A stretch of DNA of 64,000 nucleotides from Cherax quadricarinatus (Eukaryota > Arthropoda > Malacostraca > Decapoda > Parastacidae), in the NCBI RefSeq assembly GCF_038502225.1, contig NC_091311.1, positions 30,992,736 to 31,056,735 on the forward strand, given 5' to 3'. The notes under the pieces are model-generated. The model was given only the letters and a program-made list of their open reading frames with translations. It was not told the origin of the DNA and did not search any database. Below are positions 61,690 to 64,000 of the stretch, in pieces. The position numbers and the translations under genes are program-made. The stretch's first letter is position 1. The number at the start of each line of letters is the position of its first letter.

Positions 61690-64000
61690 TATGATCGCAG
61701 ATGCCATCTTTCCAACGGAATACCAGATCCTGAGGAAAGAGGGAACAGGGGGGTGGAGGAGTGGCATTGCTGATCAAAAACCGATGGAATTTTGATGAGA
61801 TGGAGAGAGGAGACAGCGGAGAAACAAGCGATTACACAGCAGGAACGCTTCACTCTGGAGGTCCCAAAGTGGTAATTGCAGTGATGTATAACCCACCACA
61901 GAATAGCAGGAGGCCAAGGCAAGAGTATGATGAGAGCAATAGAGCGATGGCTGACACACTGGCTGCAGTGGCCAGAAGAGCTCATGCATGCAGGGCAAAG
62001 CTCCTGATCATGGGTGACTTTAACCACAAGGAGATCGATTGGGAGAACTTGGAGCCACATGGGGGCCAAGATACATGGAGGGCTAAGATGATGGAGGTGG
62101 TACTGGAAAACTTCATGTAACAACACGTAAGAGACACTACAAGAGAGAGAGGAGAGGATGAACCAGCAAGACTGGACCTAGTATTCACCTTGAGTAGTGC
62201 AGATATTGAGGACATCACATATGAAAGACCCCTTGGGGCCAGCGATCATATGGTTTTAAGCTTCGAATACACAGTAGAGTTACAAGTGGAGGGGGAAGCA
62301 GGAAGGCCAGGGCGAATGAAGCCAAACTACAAGAAAGTGGACTACATGGGAATGAGGAACTTCCTGAACGGGGTTCAGTGGGACAGAGAACTGGCAGGGA
62401 AGCCAGTTAATGAGATGATGGAATATGTAACAACCATGTGCAAGGAGGCTGAGGAGAGGTTTGTACCCAAGGGTAACAGGAATAATGAAAAAGCCAGAAT
62501 GAGCCCATGGTTCACCCAAAGGTGCAGGAAGGCAAAAACCAAGTGTGCTAGGGAATGGAAGAAATATAGAAGGCAAAGGATCCAGGAGAATAAGGAGAGC
62601 AGTCATAGAGCCAGAAATGAATATGCACAAATAAGAAGGGAGGCCCAACGACAATATGAAAACGACATAGCAGCGACAGCCAAATCTGACCCGAAGCTGT
62701 TATACAGCCACATCAGGAGGAAAGCTACAGTCAAGGACCAGGTAATATGGTTAAGGAAGGAAGGAGGAGAGACAACAAGAAATGACCATGAAGTATGTGA
62801 GGAACTCAAAAAGAGATTCAAAGTAGTGTTCACAGAGGAGACAGAAAGGGCTCCAGAAAGACGGAGAGGTGGGGCACACCACTATGTGCTGGACACAGTG
62901 CACACAACCGAGGAAGAAGTGAAGAGGCTTCTGAGTGAGCTAGATACCTCAAAGGGGATGGGGCCGGATAACATCTATCCATGGGTCCTGAGAAAGGGAC
63001 CATAGGCGCTATGTGTACCCTTAACAACAATATTCAATACATCTATCGAAACAGGGAGATTGCCTGAGGCGTGGAAGACAGCGAATGTAGTCCCGATCTT
63101 TAAAAAAGGAGACAGACATAAAGCACTAAACTACAGACCAGTGTCACTGACATGTATAGTATGCAAAGTCATGGAGAAGATTATCAGGAGAAGAGTGGTG
63201 GAACACCTAGAAAGGAATTATCTCATCAACAGCAGCCAACATGGTTTCAGGGATGGGAAATCCTGTCACAAACCTACTGGAGTTCTTTGACATTGTGACA
63301 GCAGTAAGACAAGAGAGGGAGGGGTGGGTGGATTGCATTTTCTTGGACTGCAAGAAGGCGTTTGACATAGTTTCACACAAGAGATTAGTGCAAAAACTGG
63401 AGGACCAAGCAGGGATAACAGGGAAGGCACTACAATGGATCAGGGAATACTTGTCAGGAAGACAGCAGCGAGTCATGGTACGTGGTGAGGTATCAGAGTG
63501 GGCACCTGTGACCAGCGGGGTCCCACAGGGGTCAGTCCTAGGACCAGTGCTGTTTCTGGTATTTGTGAACGACATGACGGAAGGAATAGACTCCTAAGTG
63601 TCCCTGTTTGCAGATGACGAAGTTGAGAAGAATTCATTCGATCGAAGACCAGGCAGAAATACAAAGGGATCTGGATAGGCTGCAGACCTGGTCCAGCAAT
63701 TGGCTCCTGGAGTTCAACCCCACCAAGTGCAAAATCATGAAGAATGGGGAAAGGCAAAGAAGACCGCAGACGGAATACAGTCTAGGGGGGCCAGAGACTA
63801 CAAACCTCACTCAAGGAAAAAGATCTTGGGGTGAGTATAACACCAAGCACATCTCCTGAAGCGCACATCAACCAAATAACTGCTGCAGCATATGGGCGCC
63901 TAGCAAACCTCAGAACAGCATTCCATCTTAATAAAGAATCGTTCAGGACCCTGTACACCGTGTACGTTAGGCCCATATTGGAGTATGCGGCACCAGTCTG
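61690..64000 (+). pseudogene. Family C LINE ORF2 (endonuclease plus RT), running off the window
   Basis: Endonuclease covers 61690-62290: VMYNPPQN, LIMGDFNHKEIDW, LDLVFTLSSADIED and GASDHMVLSF. It is interrupted by an in-frame stop at 62118-62120. The linker and start of RT are in the 271-aa frame 62190-63005 (MSPWFTQRCRKAKTK, TSKGMGPDNIYPWVL), which ends at a stop. RT continues in 63060-63290 ([30 protein letters not shown]) and 63241-63597 ([36 protein letters not shown]), then a stop and FADDE codons near 63610. It is the most complete family C ORF2 here but has at least four breaks. The 5' end is truncated next to the SINE pair. Confidence 0.9.

Overview
The window is repeat-dominated animal DNA with no prokaryotic features and no rRNA. 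I see no host protein-coding gene that I can defend. It suggests a crustacean, most likely a decapod (crayfish, lobster or shrimp). The evidence is the mixture of fragmented non-LTR retrotransposons, very long di- and trinucleotide microsatellites, tRNA-derived SINEs and short repeats that I recall from decapod assemblies. The species assignment rests on recollection and was not tested.

Most coding-looking sequence belongs to four LINE (non-LTR retrotransposon) families, named A to D here. Family A is CR1-like: its ORF1 remnant has an SGNH-esterase signature, its ORF2 carries endonuclease and reverse transcriptase (RT), and its 3' end carries an 8-bp TTCTTATG-type repeat. Copies lie at 1-505, 775-1084, 1085-1435, 1440-4825, 32550-32870, 34258-36368 (585-aa RT ORF intact) and 49825-51240. 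Family B has one essentially full-length copy at about 12150-17259: ORF1 with a PHD-like finger and CCCH fingers, then endonuclease and RT with one frameshift between them. Truncated B copies lie at 5041-7083, 10735-11860, 17488-17690, 29650-30790, 32911-34205, 47697-47797, 52340-53475, 56106-56222 and 57885-58050. Family C occurs at 7199-9200, 31040-32560, 54215-55442 and 61690-64000 (running off the end), plus several solo 3' ends that finish in (CA)n. Family D leaves only 3' ends at 24953-25160 and 40431-40865.

DNA transposons are present as non-autonomous or deleted copies: a pogo/Tigger element (42220-43514) that keeps only the DNA-binding half of its transposase, a Tc1/mariner element with long terminal inverted repeats (46224-46764), two hAT-like elements (19912-20594 and 31518-32206) and a pair of small MITEs (40866-41253 and 58634-58990). 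Several are nested, so the order of insertion can be read.

The most interesting signal is a set of short elements carrying hammerhead-ribozyme-like cores, of the minimal type described for Penelope-like elements. There are about twelve across the window. The best locus, 44510-45380, has one inverted and two directly repeated hammerhead motifs. The two direct copies are exactly 372 bp apart, and the block is flanked by a 10-bp direct repeat and inserted into the middle of a second hammerhead-like element. No Penelope RT is visible, so these would be non-autonomous (retrozyme-like) units.

A second unusual locus at 59301-60730 has two inverted copies of a dispersed repeat. They enclose a polyadenylated 3' fragment encoding about 175 aa that resembles a PD-(D/E)XK / restriction-like endonuclease tail. 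The rest consists of microsatellites, minisatellites (17, 18, 20, 23 and 28 bp), a 1.6-kb purine-strand array at 23.3-24.95 kb with a polypyrimidine counterpart at 36.5-37.2 kb, and stretches in which I recognise nothing.
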